A DNA stretch of 8,894 nt from Actinomycetota bacterium (GTDB lineage Bacteria; Actinomycetota; Actinomycetes; Nanopelagicales; Nanopelagicaceae). The notes under the pieces were generated by a model. That model made no database searches, was not told where the DNA came from, and saw only the letters and a list, made by a program, of their open reading frames with translations. The position numbers were made by a program, and so were the translations under genes. Shown one piece after another: positions 1 through 5,926 of the stretch. The stretch covers positions 1-8,894 of the forward strand of contig WLHG01000029.1 of the NCBI GenBank assembly GCA_009702845.1, read 5' to 3'. Each line of letters opens with the position of its first letter. Position 1 is the stretch's first letter.

Positions 1-1775
1 GGGTATCCAGCACTTGTTGTGTAGCCGTCGATAATCCATAAGACTTTTCCATCAACTAAAGCAGGATACGGATCTCCATCGAGAGTTAACCATGGTGCAA
101 CTTTTGCTACACGCTCACGAGGGTTACGTTCGAAGAGAATCTTTGAATCTTTATTAATGAGTGAAGAGAGCAAGAGTTTTTGCTCTTGATACTTAAGAGC
201 GAAGACTAATTTATTAATCAGTGATCCAACCGGAACACCGCCTGTCCCCGTGTAGGTGTAATTCTTTTGACCATTAGCCGAGGTGTCATCTGGATAATCG
301 AATTCAACGGGAGTATCGGTTTTAACGCCACCAATAATTGAGTAATCAGGAACATTTTCTCCGAAATAAATTCGTGGCTGAAAATCACCTAGACCTTTTG
401 TTGGTGGTAAATCACCAACGGCAAATGATGGCTTTCCATCTGCATCACGTGTGTTTCCGTATGCGGCAACAAAACCAAAACCGTGAGTGTAGACAAGGTG
501 ATCGTTAATCCAGTTTCGTGAAGGGTTACCCGCGATATTTAGTTCGCGCACTGCAACAATTGTGTCCCTCTTAACGCCATCGACCATATAGCGATCTACA
601 TCGAGTGAGTCTGGGAATGTGTAATAAGGCTTAATCTGCTGGAGTTGGCGGAAAGTAGCTGGAAGTACGTTCGGATCCATTAATCGAATATTTGCAATCG
701 TTGCAGCATCTTTAGATAGTTGGCCTGCAGATGTAGTCAACGTGGCCTGATAGTCGCTCACCTGAACATCATCTAGACCGTAAGCGGTGCGTGTTGCATC
801 GATATTGCGCTGAATAAATGGTGCCTCTTTGGAAGACTCACTTGGCTTGACTTGGAACTGTTGGATTGCACCGGGGTAGATTCCTGCAATCAAAACCGAT
901 GAGATAACAAGAAGTGCCGTGCCCGCGGCGGGAAGAACCCATGAGCGGCGAACGATATTTGCAAAAAATAGAAGCGCGCAGACAACTGCAATCGCGGCCA
1001 ATATTGCCTTGGCGGGCAGAACGGCATTTACATCGGTGTATGTAAGTCCAGTTATTAACTTGCTCTCTTTTAATGCAAGGGCATAGCGATCAAACCAGTA
1101 TGCAACGGCCTTTAATAGAACAACTCCACCAAGGAGGACGGAGAGTTGTACGCGCGCTGCAACTGTAGTTCTATCTTCACGAACCTGTAAGCGAATTCCG
1201 CCATATAGGTAATGAACAACTGCAGATGCGATAATCGAAAGAACTAGAGTTGAGATTCCCCATGCAATAAGAGTCTGCCAAAAGGGCAGACGGAATGCGA
1301 AGAAAGATATATCCATATTGAACTGTGGATCTTTGACTCCGAAAGTAGTGGAGTTCTTAAATAGCAGCCACGTTGACCATAACATTGAGCCCGATGTTCC
1401 TGCGAAATAGAAGAGCACAACGCTCAATCCAAGAACGACCCATCGCTTAATTGGCTCGATTTGAGCACGGTAACGTTCAAGATTATCGGCCTCAATACTC
1501 ATTGGAACGTAAAGCGGACGACGCTTATAAGCGACGATGATATTAAGAAGAATCATCGATGCTGTGATTAAGCCAGCTACAACGAAGAGCACAACTTTCG
1601 TGATTAAAACCGTTGACCAGACCGAAGTGAAGTTTACGGATTTAAACCAGAGCCAATCGGCGTAGAAACCGCTCATTGAGACAAGGGCAATGCCAATAGC
1701 GACCAGAATTGCGATTGTTATTGTCAGGGGACTGCGACGGCGATTGAAGTTGAACTGGGGGGCTGCATTAGTCAT
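1..1775 (-). CDS. UPF0182 family integral membrane protein, 3' end beyond window
   Basis: Translating the minus strand from the ATG at 1775 gives 591 uninterrupted codons up to the left edge. The N-terminal half has about seven hydrophobic segments (roughly residues 18-36, 56-82, 110-130, 164-190, 208-226, 253-273, 279-299), followed by a large, presumably extracytoplasmic, domain. Family hallmarks are the ADWLWFKSV stretch (39-47), NWINDHLVYTHGFGF (421-435), and PWLTLDGDPYP with WIIDGYTTS (561-588). UPF0182 proteins are usually 900-1000 residues long, so about the last third is missing. Their function is unknown; they are widespread in actinobacteria. The start is supported by the N-terminal hydrophobic layout and by TAGCGT six bases before the ATG, with no Shine-Dalgarno, which suggests a leaderless transcript. 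It lies downstream of the Lon-like protease gene on the same strand, 116 bp away. Confidence 0.95.
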   Translation of the reverse strand, partial: MTNAAPQFNFNRRRSPLTITIAILVAIGIALVSMSGFYADWLWFKSVNFTSVWSTVLITKVVLFVVAGLITASMILLNIIVAYKRRPLYVPMSIEADNLERYRAQIEPIKRWVVLGLSVVLFYFAGTSGSMLWSTWLLFKNSTTFGVKDPQFNMDISFFAFRLPFWQTLIAWGISTLVLSIIASAVVHYLYGGIRLQVREDRTTVAARVQLSVLLGGVVLLKAVAYWFDRYALALKESKLITGLTYTDVNAVLPAKAILAAIAVVCALLFFANIVRRSWVLPAAGTALLVISSVLIAGIYPGAIQQFQVKPSESSKEAPFIQRNIDATRTAYGLDDVQVSDYQATLTTSAGQLSKDAATIANIRLMDPNVLPATFRQLQQIKPYYTFPDSLDVDRYMVDGVKRDTIVAVRELNIAGNPSRNWINDHLVYTHGFGFVAAYGNTRDADGKPSFAVGDLPPTKGLGDFQPRIYFGENVPDYSIIGGVKTDTPVEFDYPDDTSANGQKNYTYTGTGGVPVGSLINKLVFALKYQEQKLLLSSLINKDSKILFERNPRERVAKVAPWLTLDGDPYPALVDGKVLWIIDGYTTSAGY

Positions 1776-1781
1776 GGGATA

Positions 1782-1787
1782 ACGCTA
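1782..1787 (-). promoter_or_regulatory. Candidate leaderless -10 element for the UPF0182 gene
   Basis: Read on the minus strand, TAGCGT is followed by the six bases TATCCC and then the ATG at 1775. A TANNNT hexamer six bases before the start codon fits transcription starting at the A of the ATG, an arrangement common in actinobacteria. No ribosome binding site is present, and no good -35 box was found. This is inference from spacing and consensus. Confidence 0.5.
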
Positions 1788-1812
1788 GCGCACCGCAAGC
1801 AGGCCCACTTCT

Positions 1813-1840
1813 CGAGTTTGTGAGCAGCTCCACAAACTCG
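1813..1840. repeat. Perfect 10-bp inverted repeat, possible operator or hairpin
   Basis: CGAGTTTGTG (1813-1822) and CACAAACTCG (1831-1840) are perfect reverse complements separated by 8 bases. The repeat sits in the 116-bp gap between the Lon-like protease gene and the UPF0182 gene, about 25 bp upstream of the candidate -10. There is no T-run on either side, so it is not a standard intrinsic terminator. A regulator-binding site is the simplest reading; an RNA hairpin at the end of the upstream transcript is the alternative. Confidence 0.6.
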
Positions 1841-1891
1841 CCGCACTCACCTGTGTTGGTAGAAACGTGAGGGGGACGTGAAAAACCTGCC

Positions 1892-2641
1892 TTAACCCTC
1901 TACGTCAAGTGCCGCAATGGCATCGGAAAGCGTTGCCACGATTACCACCTTTAACCCTTTGGGCGGCCTAGTAATCTCACTTTGATTTCCAATAGGGGCT
2001 AAAAATATCTCTGCTCCAGCTTTATGTGCTGCAATTATCTTCTCGTTTATCCCACCGATTGCTCCCACTGTTCCATCGATGGTGATCGTGCCAGTGCCGC
2101 CAATATGGCGGCTCTTTAAAATATCCTCAGGCGTCAGAAGCTCGATGACTCCTATCGCAAAGATCATTCCACCGCTTGGGCCACCCGTTTGTTTCACATC
2201 GAAGGCAATATTTTTTTCGATGAGTTTATTCTCAGTGACGCCAAAATCTGGGTTTGCCTTTAGAAATGAAAAGGCCGCTCCGATCGCCCTGCTTTGTGAA
2301 CTTGTCATATCAACTTCGGCGGCTTTTTCCTCAGATTCATTTGTCGCTCCGGGTGGATAAATAGCGGCGCGGGGATAGACGACCTCATCACTTCGAAGCC
2401 ATGAATAGAGAATCTCAGGTCCGATAATCCAATTGTTGGGATTGGTCACTCGGACCGACATTAAATCTAGACGCCCTGTAGCTGGATAGGATTTTTGATT
2501 TTCAACGGAGAGGATTGTCTTAAATATATTTTGAGCACTTCCTGGCATCACAATTGCAAAGGGAAGCGGTGCAACTAAGGATAAAGTGAAGAAAACACTC
2601 AGGAGTGCGATAACAAAACGGGGAAGCGGTGAGAAGCGCAC
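1892..2641 (-). CDS. Lon-like (S16) membrane-anchored serine protease, YlbL-type but lacking the PDZ domain
   Basis: This 249-residue protein begins with a GTG codon and has one N-terminal membrane segment (about residues 8-30), which should place the rest outside the membrane. The C-terminal half is a Lon-type S16 domain: GGPSGGM at 153-159 carries the catalytic serine (S156), and INEKIIAA at 198-205 carries the lysine (K201). The 45-residue gap between them matches Lon proteases. AGTG-type and VGAIGGI motifs lie between. YlbL proteins are normally about 340-350 residues with a PDZ domain between the N-terminal and protease parts. Here residues 111-133 (the conserved MTSSQSRAIGAAF region) run almost straight into the protease domain, so PDZ is absent. 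The small membrane protein gene ends 17 bp upstream and is probably cotranscribed. The protease assignment is strong; the substrate is unknown. Confidence 0.9.
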   Translation of the reverse strand: MRFSPLPRFVIALLSVFFTLSLVAPLPFAIVMPGSAQNIFKTILSVENQKSYPATGRLDLMSVRVTNPNNWIIGPEILYSWLRSDEVVYPRAAIYPPGATNESEEKAAEVDMTSSQSRAIGAAFSFLKANPDFGVTENKLIEKNIAFDVKQTGGPSGGMIFAIGVIELLTPEDILKSRHIGGTGTITIDGTVGAIGGINEKIIAAHKAGAEIFLAPIGNQSEITRPPKGLKVVIVATLSDAIAALDVEG

Positions 2642-2658
2642 GGTATGAGAGTGAACTC

Positions 2659-2931
2659 TTAAGAAAACTCTGGATCAGGCTTTGATGCCACTGAATCGGC
2701 ATCATGTGCGGCTGAGCTGGTCCCAGTTGATGGGCGATTAGAGCTATCTATATCGCGAGCCTGTGATGTGCGGAGCGAATCTTGAAAGCGCTGAAATTGA
2801 CCGACCGAGCGCTGTGTCTCCTGTTGAAACTTCTCTTGAAACTTTGAGATCCAGAGAACGTATCCGAGCCCTCCGATTAAGCCCACAGCGGGAACGATCC
2901 ACCAGATTAAGGCTGTAGCTGCGCTCGACAT
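2659..2931 (-). CDS. Small single-pass membrane protein of unknown function
   Basis: The product has 90 residues. Residues about 5-28 form a Trp/Gly-rich hydrophobic helix, including IWWIVPAVGLIGG. Residues 29-55 form a Gln- and charge-rich segment (KFQEKFQQETQRSV) that could be helical or coiled-coil, and a Ser/Asp-rich, probably disordered tail follows. I do not recognise a named family. It is the first gene of a minus-strand pair, 17 bp before the Lon-like protease, and its position between that protease and the divergent DUF2342 gene suggests an accessory role at the membrane; this is inference only. The ATG at 2931 is preceded, with six intervening bases, by TAGGCT, a leaderless-type arrangement. 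Placement of the start in front of the hydrophobic segment is consistent. Confidence 0.75.
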   Translation of the reverse strand: MSSAATALIWWIVPAVGLIGGLGYVLWISKFQEKFQQETQRSVGQFQRFQDSLRTSQARDIDSSNRPSTGTSSAAHDADSVASKPDPEFS

Positions 2932-2937
2932 ATGCCG

Positions 2938-2943
2938 AGCCTA
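2938..2943 (-). promoter_or_regulatory. Candidate leaderless -10 element for the small membrane protein / protease operon
   Basis: On the minus strand TAGGCT is followed by CGGCAT and then the ATG at 2931. This repeats the TANNNT-N6-ATG spacing seen before the UPF0182 and YgjP-like genes. No Shine-Dalgarno is visible. A convincing -35 was not found. Confidence 0.45.
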
Positions 2944-2968
2944 CCGTGACTGCGTCGTCCTTGCTGCC

Positions 2969-3062
2969 GTGAACTTCACCTCCTGAACATGTGAGTTCAC
3001 AGTGATTCCATCCACTGGAATTTCCCTCACAGGAATTTAATGGATTCGGCGGGAAGAAATCC
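2969..3062. repeat. Cluster of short inverted repeats in the divergent promoter region
   Basis: The 168-bp gap between the minus-strand gene (start 2931) and the plus-strand gene (start 3100) holds several palindromes: GTGAA-C-TTCAC (2969-2979), TGTGA-GT-TCACA (2990-3001), ATTCCA-n5-TGGAAT (3005-3021) and GGATT-n11-AATCC (3042-3062). The first two share the half-site GTGAA/TTCAC in slightly different spacing. A shared control region with operators for both directions is plausible, but no regulator can be named. A ribosome binding site (GAGAGGAT, about 3086-3093) precedes the plus-strand gene. Confidence 0.45.
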
Positions 3063-3099
3063 AATGGATATCTGGTTACATGGCTGAGAGGATTAACAC

Positions 3100-4416
3100 A
3101 TGACGCCATTTGGTTTTTCGCCCGATAGCTCCGATGATGCCGAGAAAAATAACGGCGACGGTTCGGTGGATTTTGCTGCCATGATGCAACAGATGCAGCA
3201 ACAGATTCAAGAACAGTTTTCAAAGCTTGGAATGAGTGGGCCGGGTTTTGCGCCAACTTCAGAGGCGCTACCAAAGAATGTTGTTCGCGATAATGCAAAA
3301 AAATTCGTGACAGCGAAAGGTTCGGCGCCAATCGGCGCTAATGATGTATCGAAAGTAACGGAGGCATTTTCGATTGCTGAGCTGTGGCTAAATGAAGCGA
3401 CGTTTTTCCCGCAATCGACGGTTGCCGCTAACACCACACTCGCTCGAACAGATTGGGTCGATTCAACTTTAGCCGGATGGCAGAGCACGGTTGAGCCACT
3501 TGCAATTGGATTAACAAGTGCAATTGCCGAACTTCTCAAAGACTCCGCAGGTGAAGGTGAAGAGGGTTCAGCCGAAGATTCAATGCAGCTCCCGGTGGGA
3601 ATGATTGCCACACTTCTTCGCTCATTTATAGGCTCACTAATGGCAACTCAACTCGGGCAGTCTATTGGTGGCTTAGCTGGCACCGTCACAGGCATCCACG
3701 ACGTCGGTCTGCCGCTTGTTGATCCTGTCTATCCCGCACTCGTTCCTCAAAATATTGAAGAGTGGGCGCATGATTTAGATATTCCAATTGATGAAGTAAG
3801 AATCTTTCATGCACTTCGTGAGAGTGCAGGCGCCAGATTATTCTCACATAATCCGTGGTTAGTTTCATATATTCGAAGTGCTGTTTCAGATTATGCGCGC
3901 GGAATTCATATCGATATTGATGCAATTCAACGTCAAGCACAAGAGTTATTTGAAGCATCGGCTTCAAACTCTGGCGAGTTTGATCCAACAAACCCCGAGA
4001 GTTTTTCAATGGCACTTAACGAAGGAGTCTTCACACCTGAAGAGACTCCAGCCCAACGCGCTGCATTAGTCAAACTTGAAACAGTTCTTGCACTTGTTGA
4101 TGGATGGAGTGAATGCGTTGTAACTCTTGCCGCGGGTAATCGTTTGCCAAATATCTCTGCCCTTGAAGAGACGTTGCGCCGTCGCCGTGCAACATCTGCA
4201 CCAACTCAGCAGCTCTTTTCAAATCTCTTTGGACTCCAAGTCTCTCCCCGCCTTGCACGTGAGGCGGCGGCTTTTTGGAGAGCGGTCGGTGAACTTCGTG
4301 ATCTTCAATCTCGTGATCAGATTTGGAGTGGGATATTGCCAACGGCAGAGGATCTCTTAACTCCCGAAAGCTATCTATCTAGTATTGAAATACCCGACGA
4401 TTTATCATCACTTTAA
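3100..4416 (+). CDS. DUF2342 / Zincin_2-type protein with degraded metal-binding motif
   Basis: The 438-residue product resembles the actinobacterial DUF2342 (zincin-fold, 'putative hydrolase' or F420-associated) family. Residues 1-60 are Gln/Met-rich and low complexity. The core has a Gly-rich stretch (186-199, GQSIGGLAGTVTG), a GLPLVDP motif (203-209), the segment HALRESAGARLF (237-248) followed by PWL and DYARGIHIDIDAI, and LALVDGWSECV (330-340). In metal-binding relatives the segment at 240-244 reads HExxH; here it is RESAG, so both histidines are gone, and the third-ligand region has DGW. It is therefore probably not a working zinc peptidase; part of the family is known to be degenerate here. 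The ATG at 3100 has a good ribosome binding site (GAGAGGAT). It diverges from the Lon-like protease operon, as in other actinobacteria. Confidence 0.85.
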   Translation: MTPFGFSPDSSDDAEKNNGDGSVDFAAMMQQMQQQIQEQFSKLGMSGPGFAPTSEALPKNVVRDNAKKFVTAKGSAPIGANDVSKVTEAFSIAELWLNEATFFPQSTVAANTTLARTDWVDSTLAGWQSTVEPLAIGLTSAIAELLKDSAGEGEEGSAEDSMQLPVGMIATLLRSFIGSLMATQLGQSIGGLAGTVTGIHDVGLPLVDPVYPALVPQNIEEWAHDLDIPIDEVRIFHALRESAGARLFSHNPWLVSYIRSAVSDYARGIHIDIDAIQRQAQELFEASASNSGEFDPTNPESFSMALNEGVFTPEETPAQRAALVKLETVLALVDGWSECVVTLAAGNRLPNISALEETLRRRRATSAPTQQLFSNLFGLQVSPRLAREAAAFWRAVGELRDLQSRDQIWSGILPTAEDLLTPESYLSSIEIPDDLSSL

Positions 4417-4502
4417 TTTCCATCCCCAACCCATTTTAAGAAAAGTTACCCAATGGCTTTTAGTGTGGATGTGAAGTGGGCTAACCCTTCCGACAATGAA
4501 AA

Positions 4503-4575
4503 GCGAACTCCCCGGGCGCTCATTCTGTATCAGCCTTCCCCTTGCTGATATAGAACGGTTATCCGAGGAGTTCGT
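4503..4575 (+). ncRNA. Long imperfect hairpin, candidate small RNA or structured leader
   Basis: GCGAACTCC (4503-4511) pairs with GGAGTTCGT (4567-4575, one G-U). CGG (4513-4515) pairs with CCG (4563-4565). A symmetric 7x7 internal loop (4516-4522 against 4556-4562) follows, then an apical stem of 12 pairs with one G-U (4523-4534 with 4544-4555) and a 9-base loop rich in C and T. ACAA (4493-4496) may extend the stem with TTGT (4578-4581). T-runs follow 60-85 bases downstream. TAGTGT at 4461-4466 could be a -10. The strand and the transcript are inferred; I could not match it to SRP RNA, 6S RNA or a known riboswitch. Confidence 0.35.
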
Positions 4576-4693
4576 AGTTGTAACGTAAATGGAAACGGCC
4601 GCAGAATCAACTGAGCAGCGCATTGACAAATGAGTTTTTTATCGTGTAGTGGATTTTTTTTACTGCTCGATTTAGGTCACATAATTTAAATCC

Positions 4694-4710
4694 CTCAACA
4701 CATGGTTGAG
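4694..4710. repeat. 6-bp inverted repeat upstream of the YgjP-like gene
   Basis: CTCAAC (4694-4699) and GTTGAG (4705-4710) are perfect reverse complements with a 5-base spacer. The repeat lies just before a possible -35 (TTGAGG, 4713-4718) and about 27 bp upstream of the candidate -10, a placement similar to the inverted repeat before the UPF0182 gene. No T-run follows directly. An operator is possible. Confidence 0.4.
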
Positions 4711-4737
4711 CTTTGAGGAGATTTACTGCCTCGGATA

Positions 4738-4743
4738 TATCGT
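4738..4743 (+). promoter_or_regulatory. Candidate leaderless -10 element for the YgjP-like gene
   Basis: TATCGT is followed by GCATCA and then the ATG at 4750, the same six-base spacing as at two other genes here. The nearby GAGGAG (4715-4720) is 29 bases before the ATG, too far to be its ribosome site. A TTGAGG at 4713-4718 could serve as a weak -35 with a long 19-bp spacer. Confidence 0.5.
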
Positions 4744-4749
4744 GCATCA

Positions 4750-5367
4750 ATGGACATCAATACTTTCTCCAATGAACTCACCCCAGATAGGGGTGGGGAT
4801 TTGGACAGGGATGCCACTCTGCCCGGGATCAATGAGGGTGAGATCGTTGTTATCCGCTCAACGCGCCGTAGGAAAAACATCTCGGCCTACAGGGCCGGTG
4901 GGCGGATAGTCGTTTCAATCCCAGCCAGAATGAGTAAGGCCGATGAACGGGCGATGGTTCCAGAGATGGTTGCCAAGATTCGCGCCCAGGAGGCGGCGGC
5001 CACAATGAGTCAGAGCGAACTTGCCACCAGAATCGATGAGCTTCTGCGCGAACTTGCCCCCGAGATCACTATCCGCCCCGCAGATGTCAGCTGGAGGGCG
5101 ATGCGCGAGCGCTGGGGCTCCTGCACGAGCGTGGATCGCACTATCCGAGTCTCCGATCGCCTCAAAGGGGCGCCTCAACACGCTCTGGATTTCGTCCTCT
5201 TCCACGAGGCTATCCATTTAGAGATTAGCGACCATGGCGAGGGTTTTAGAGCGATGCTGGCTAGATTCCCACACTTGGATGTTGCCAGCGCCTATTTGGA
5301 TGGCTATGAGGCCGCTGAAACAGCGCTCGCACTGCCTGAAGAGCTGAAAAAACTCCTCAATAAATAA
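4750..5367 (+). CDS. YgjP-like (DUF45, SprT/M48-related) zinc metallopeptidase
   Basis: The 205-residue product has the YgjP hallmarks in order: a basic N-terminal domain (about 32-62, with RSTRRRKNISAYRAGG and VSIPARM), the RWGSCT motif (121-126), the zinc motif HEAIH (152-156) and a third ligand candidate H162 in DHGEGF, followed by a short C-terminal tail. All expected metal ligands and the catalytic glutamate E153 are present. No signal peptide or membrane segment is seen, so it is probably cytoplasmic. Its substrate is unknown. The ATG at 4750 is the first in frame after a stop at 4714 and fits a leaderless transcript; a TTG at 4801 behind a G-rich stretch is an alternative, since family similarity begins near residue 32. 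The coding sequence appears somewhat richer in GCC/GCG codons than the DUF2342 gene. Confidence 0.9.
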   Translation: MDINTFSNELTPDRGGDLDRDATLPGINEGEIVVIRSTRRRKNISAYRAGGRIVVSIPARMSKADERAMVPEMVAKIRAQEAAATMSQSELATRIDELLRELAPEITIRPADVSWRAMRERWGSCTSVDRTIRVSDRLKGAPQHALDFVLFHEAIHLEISDHGEGFRAMLARFPHLDVASAYLDGYEAAETALALPEELKKLLNK

Positions 5368-5478
5368 GCGTGGATTAGCCCAAATCACCATGTGCGGGGG
5401 TATCGTCATGCTTAACAACGCCTGCCCCATACGGGGAGCATCCCCAGCGGGATCGCAAGCGTGGAGTGGAGGAAGAGA

Positions 5479-5637
5479 ATGGCGGAGACATACAAAGGAA
5501 CTGCTTACTGTGTGAAGTGCAAAGAAAAGCATGACTTCGAAGGAACCATTAGCGTCAGCGACTCCGGTCGCCGAACAGCTAAAGGTGTCTGCCCAGTCTG
5601 CGGCACCAAGATCAGCACTTTCCTTAAAAAAGCCTAG
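5479..5637 (+). CDS. Small zinc-ribbon protein, DUF5679 type
   Basis: This 52-residue gene has a strong ribosome binding site (GGAGGA, 5468-5473) five bases before its ATG. Two Cys pairs, C11/C14 (CVKC) and C38/C41 (CPVC), make a four-cysteine zinc ribbon, and the sequence between them (HDFEG, GRRTAKG) matches DUF5679 proteins of actinobacteria. Its role is unknown. It begins 111 bp after the YgjP-like gene; the gap holds short G/C hairpins (CCCC-ATAC-GGGG and GGGG-AGCAT-CCCC, which overlap and exclude each other) but no terminator, so the two may be cotranscribed. A strong terminator follows. Confidence 0.9.
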   Translation: MAETYKGTAYCVKCKEKHDFEGTISVSDSGRRTAKGVCPVCGTKISTFLKKA

Positions 5638-5701
5638 TAATTAAATTTCGCTCGCCTCGAACGTTATTTTCTTAGCCGCGAGCGTCTAGCAGTAGTGAAA
5701 G

Positions 5702-5750
5702 GCCTTGACCCCTAGAGTCTAAGAACTCTGGGTTGGGGCTTTTCTCTTGC
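5702..5750 (+). terminator. Intrinsic terminator after the zinc-ribbon gene
   Basis: GCCTTGACCC (5702-5711), a 2-base bulge and AGAGT (5714-5718) pair with ACTCT (5725-5729), GGGT (5730-5733) and TGGGGC (5734-5739), with a 6-base loop. TTTTCTCTT follows at once. It should end the plus-strand transcript of the DUF2342/YgjP/zinc-ribbon group and separate it from the genes to the right. Confidence 0.85.
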
Positions 5751-5767
5751 TGCAATACCTGATTACC

Positions 5768-5858
5768 TAACTCCTTGGTTATCGAATTTCCTGCCGATGA
5801 CTACCACTAGGTACATTTCTATAGATGGCTACCACCATGTAACTCTAAGTAATCGAAT
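5768..5858. repeat. Two interleaved imperfect direct repeats upstream of the ThiF-like gene
   Basis: GATGACTACCACTAGGTA (5796-5813) recurs as GATGGCTACCACCATGTA (5824-5841), 15 of 18 bases matching, 28 bp apart. Outside these, TAACTC followed by ATCGAAT occurs twice: 5768-5773/5781-5787 and 5840-5845/5852-5858. The outer pair overlaps the end of the second inner copy. Repeated factor-binding sites or a decayed duplication could explain them. Confidence 0.5.
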
Positions 5859-5926
5859 CGGGGTATATCCCACAGTTTCGTGTCTCATAGATTCACTGCA
5901 AATTCAATGCGCGCACTCTTAGCCCT

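Larger units (their letters stand above)
4417..4737. other. Gene-free gap with structured element, T-runs and promoter-like sequence
   Basis: I find no convincing gene here; the longest minus-strand frame overlaps it without homology and a 31-codon plus-strand frame (4453-4548) has no good ribosome site. The gap contains a long imperfect hairpin (4503-4575), two T-runs (4635-4640 and 4654-4661) and a 6-bp inverted repeat (4694-4710). No clear intrinsic terminator for the DUF2342 gene is seen right after its stop. Confidence 0.6.
5638..5926. other. Intergenic region with terminator and direct repeats
   Basis: No gene is supported in these 289 bases. They contain an inverted repeat CGCTCG/CGAGCG (5649-5654 and 5679-5684), the terminator at 5702-5750 and the direct repeats at 5768-5858. 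The start at 5927 lacks both a clear ribosome binding site and the TANNNT-N6-ATG arrangement, so the promoter of the downstream gene is unresolved. Confidence 0.6.

Noticed and set aside
2990..3001. TGTGA/TCACA as a CRP-type site
   Set aside because: The arms match the CRP core, but the spacer is 2 bp instead of 6, so a CRP/FNR-type regulator would not be expected to bind; kept only as a palindrome.
2744..3331. 195-codon minus-strand frame
   Set aside because: It overlaps the small membrane protein gene and the DUF2342 gene in other frames and has no coherent domain or start signal.
4453..4548. 31-codon plus-strand frame beginning MAFSVDVKWANP
   Set aside because: No ribosome binding site and no recognisable domain; it overlaps the hairpin. 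A leader peptide cannot be excluded but is not supported.
4408..4629. 73-codon minus-strand frame in the intergenic gap
   Set aside because: No family-like features or ribosome site; it runs across the hairpin element and is best explained by chance.
4621..4640. CATT-GACA-AATG followed by six T as an intrinsic terminator
   Set aside because: The stem is only four A/T-rich pairs, too weak to call on its own.
4715..4720. GAGGAG as the ribosome site of the YgjP-like gene
   Set aside because: It is 29 bases before the ATG, and the only near-cognate start at the right distance would be CTG at 4726; a leaderless start at 4750 fits better.
5390..5515. 41-codon plus-strand frame beginning MCGGIV, recalling glutamine amidotransferase N-termini
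   Set aside because: Similarity stops after a few residues, and the frame overlaps the well-supported zinc-ribbon gene.
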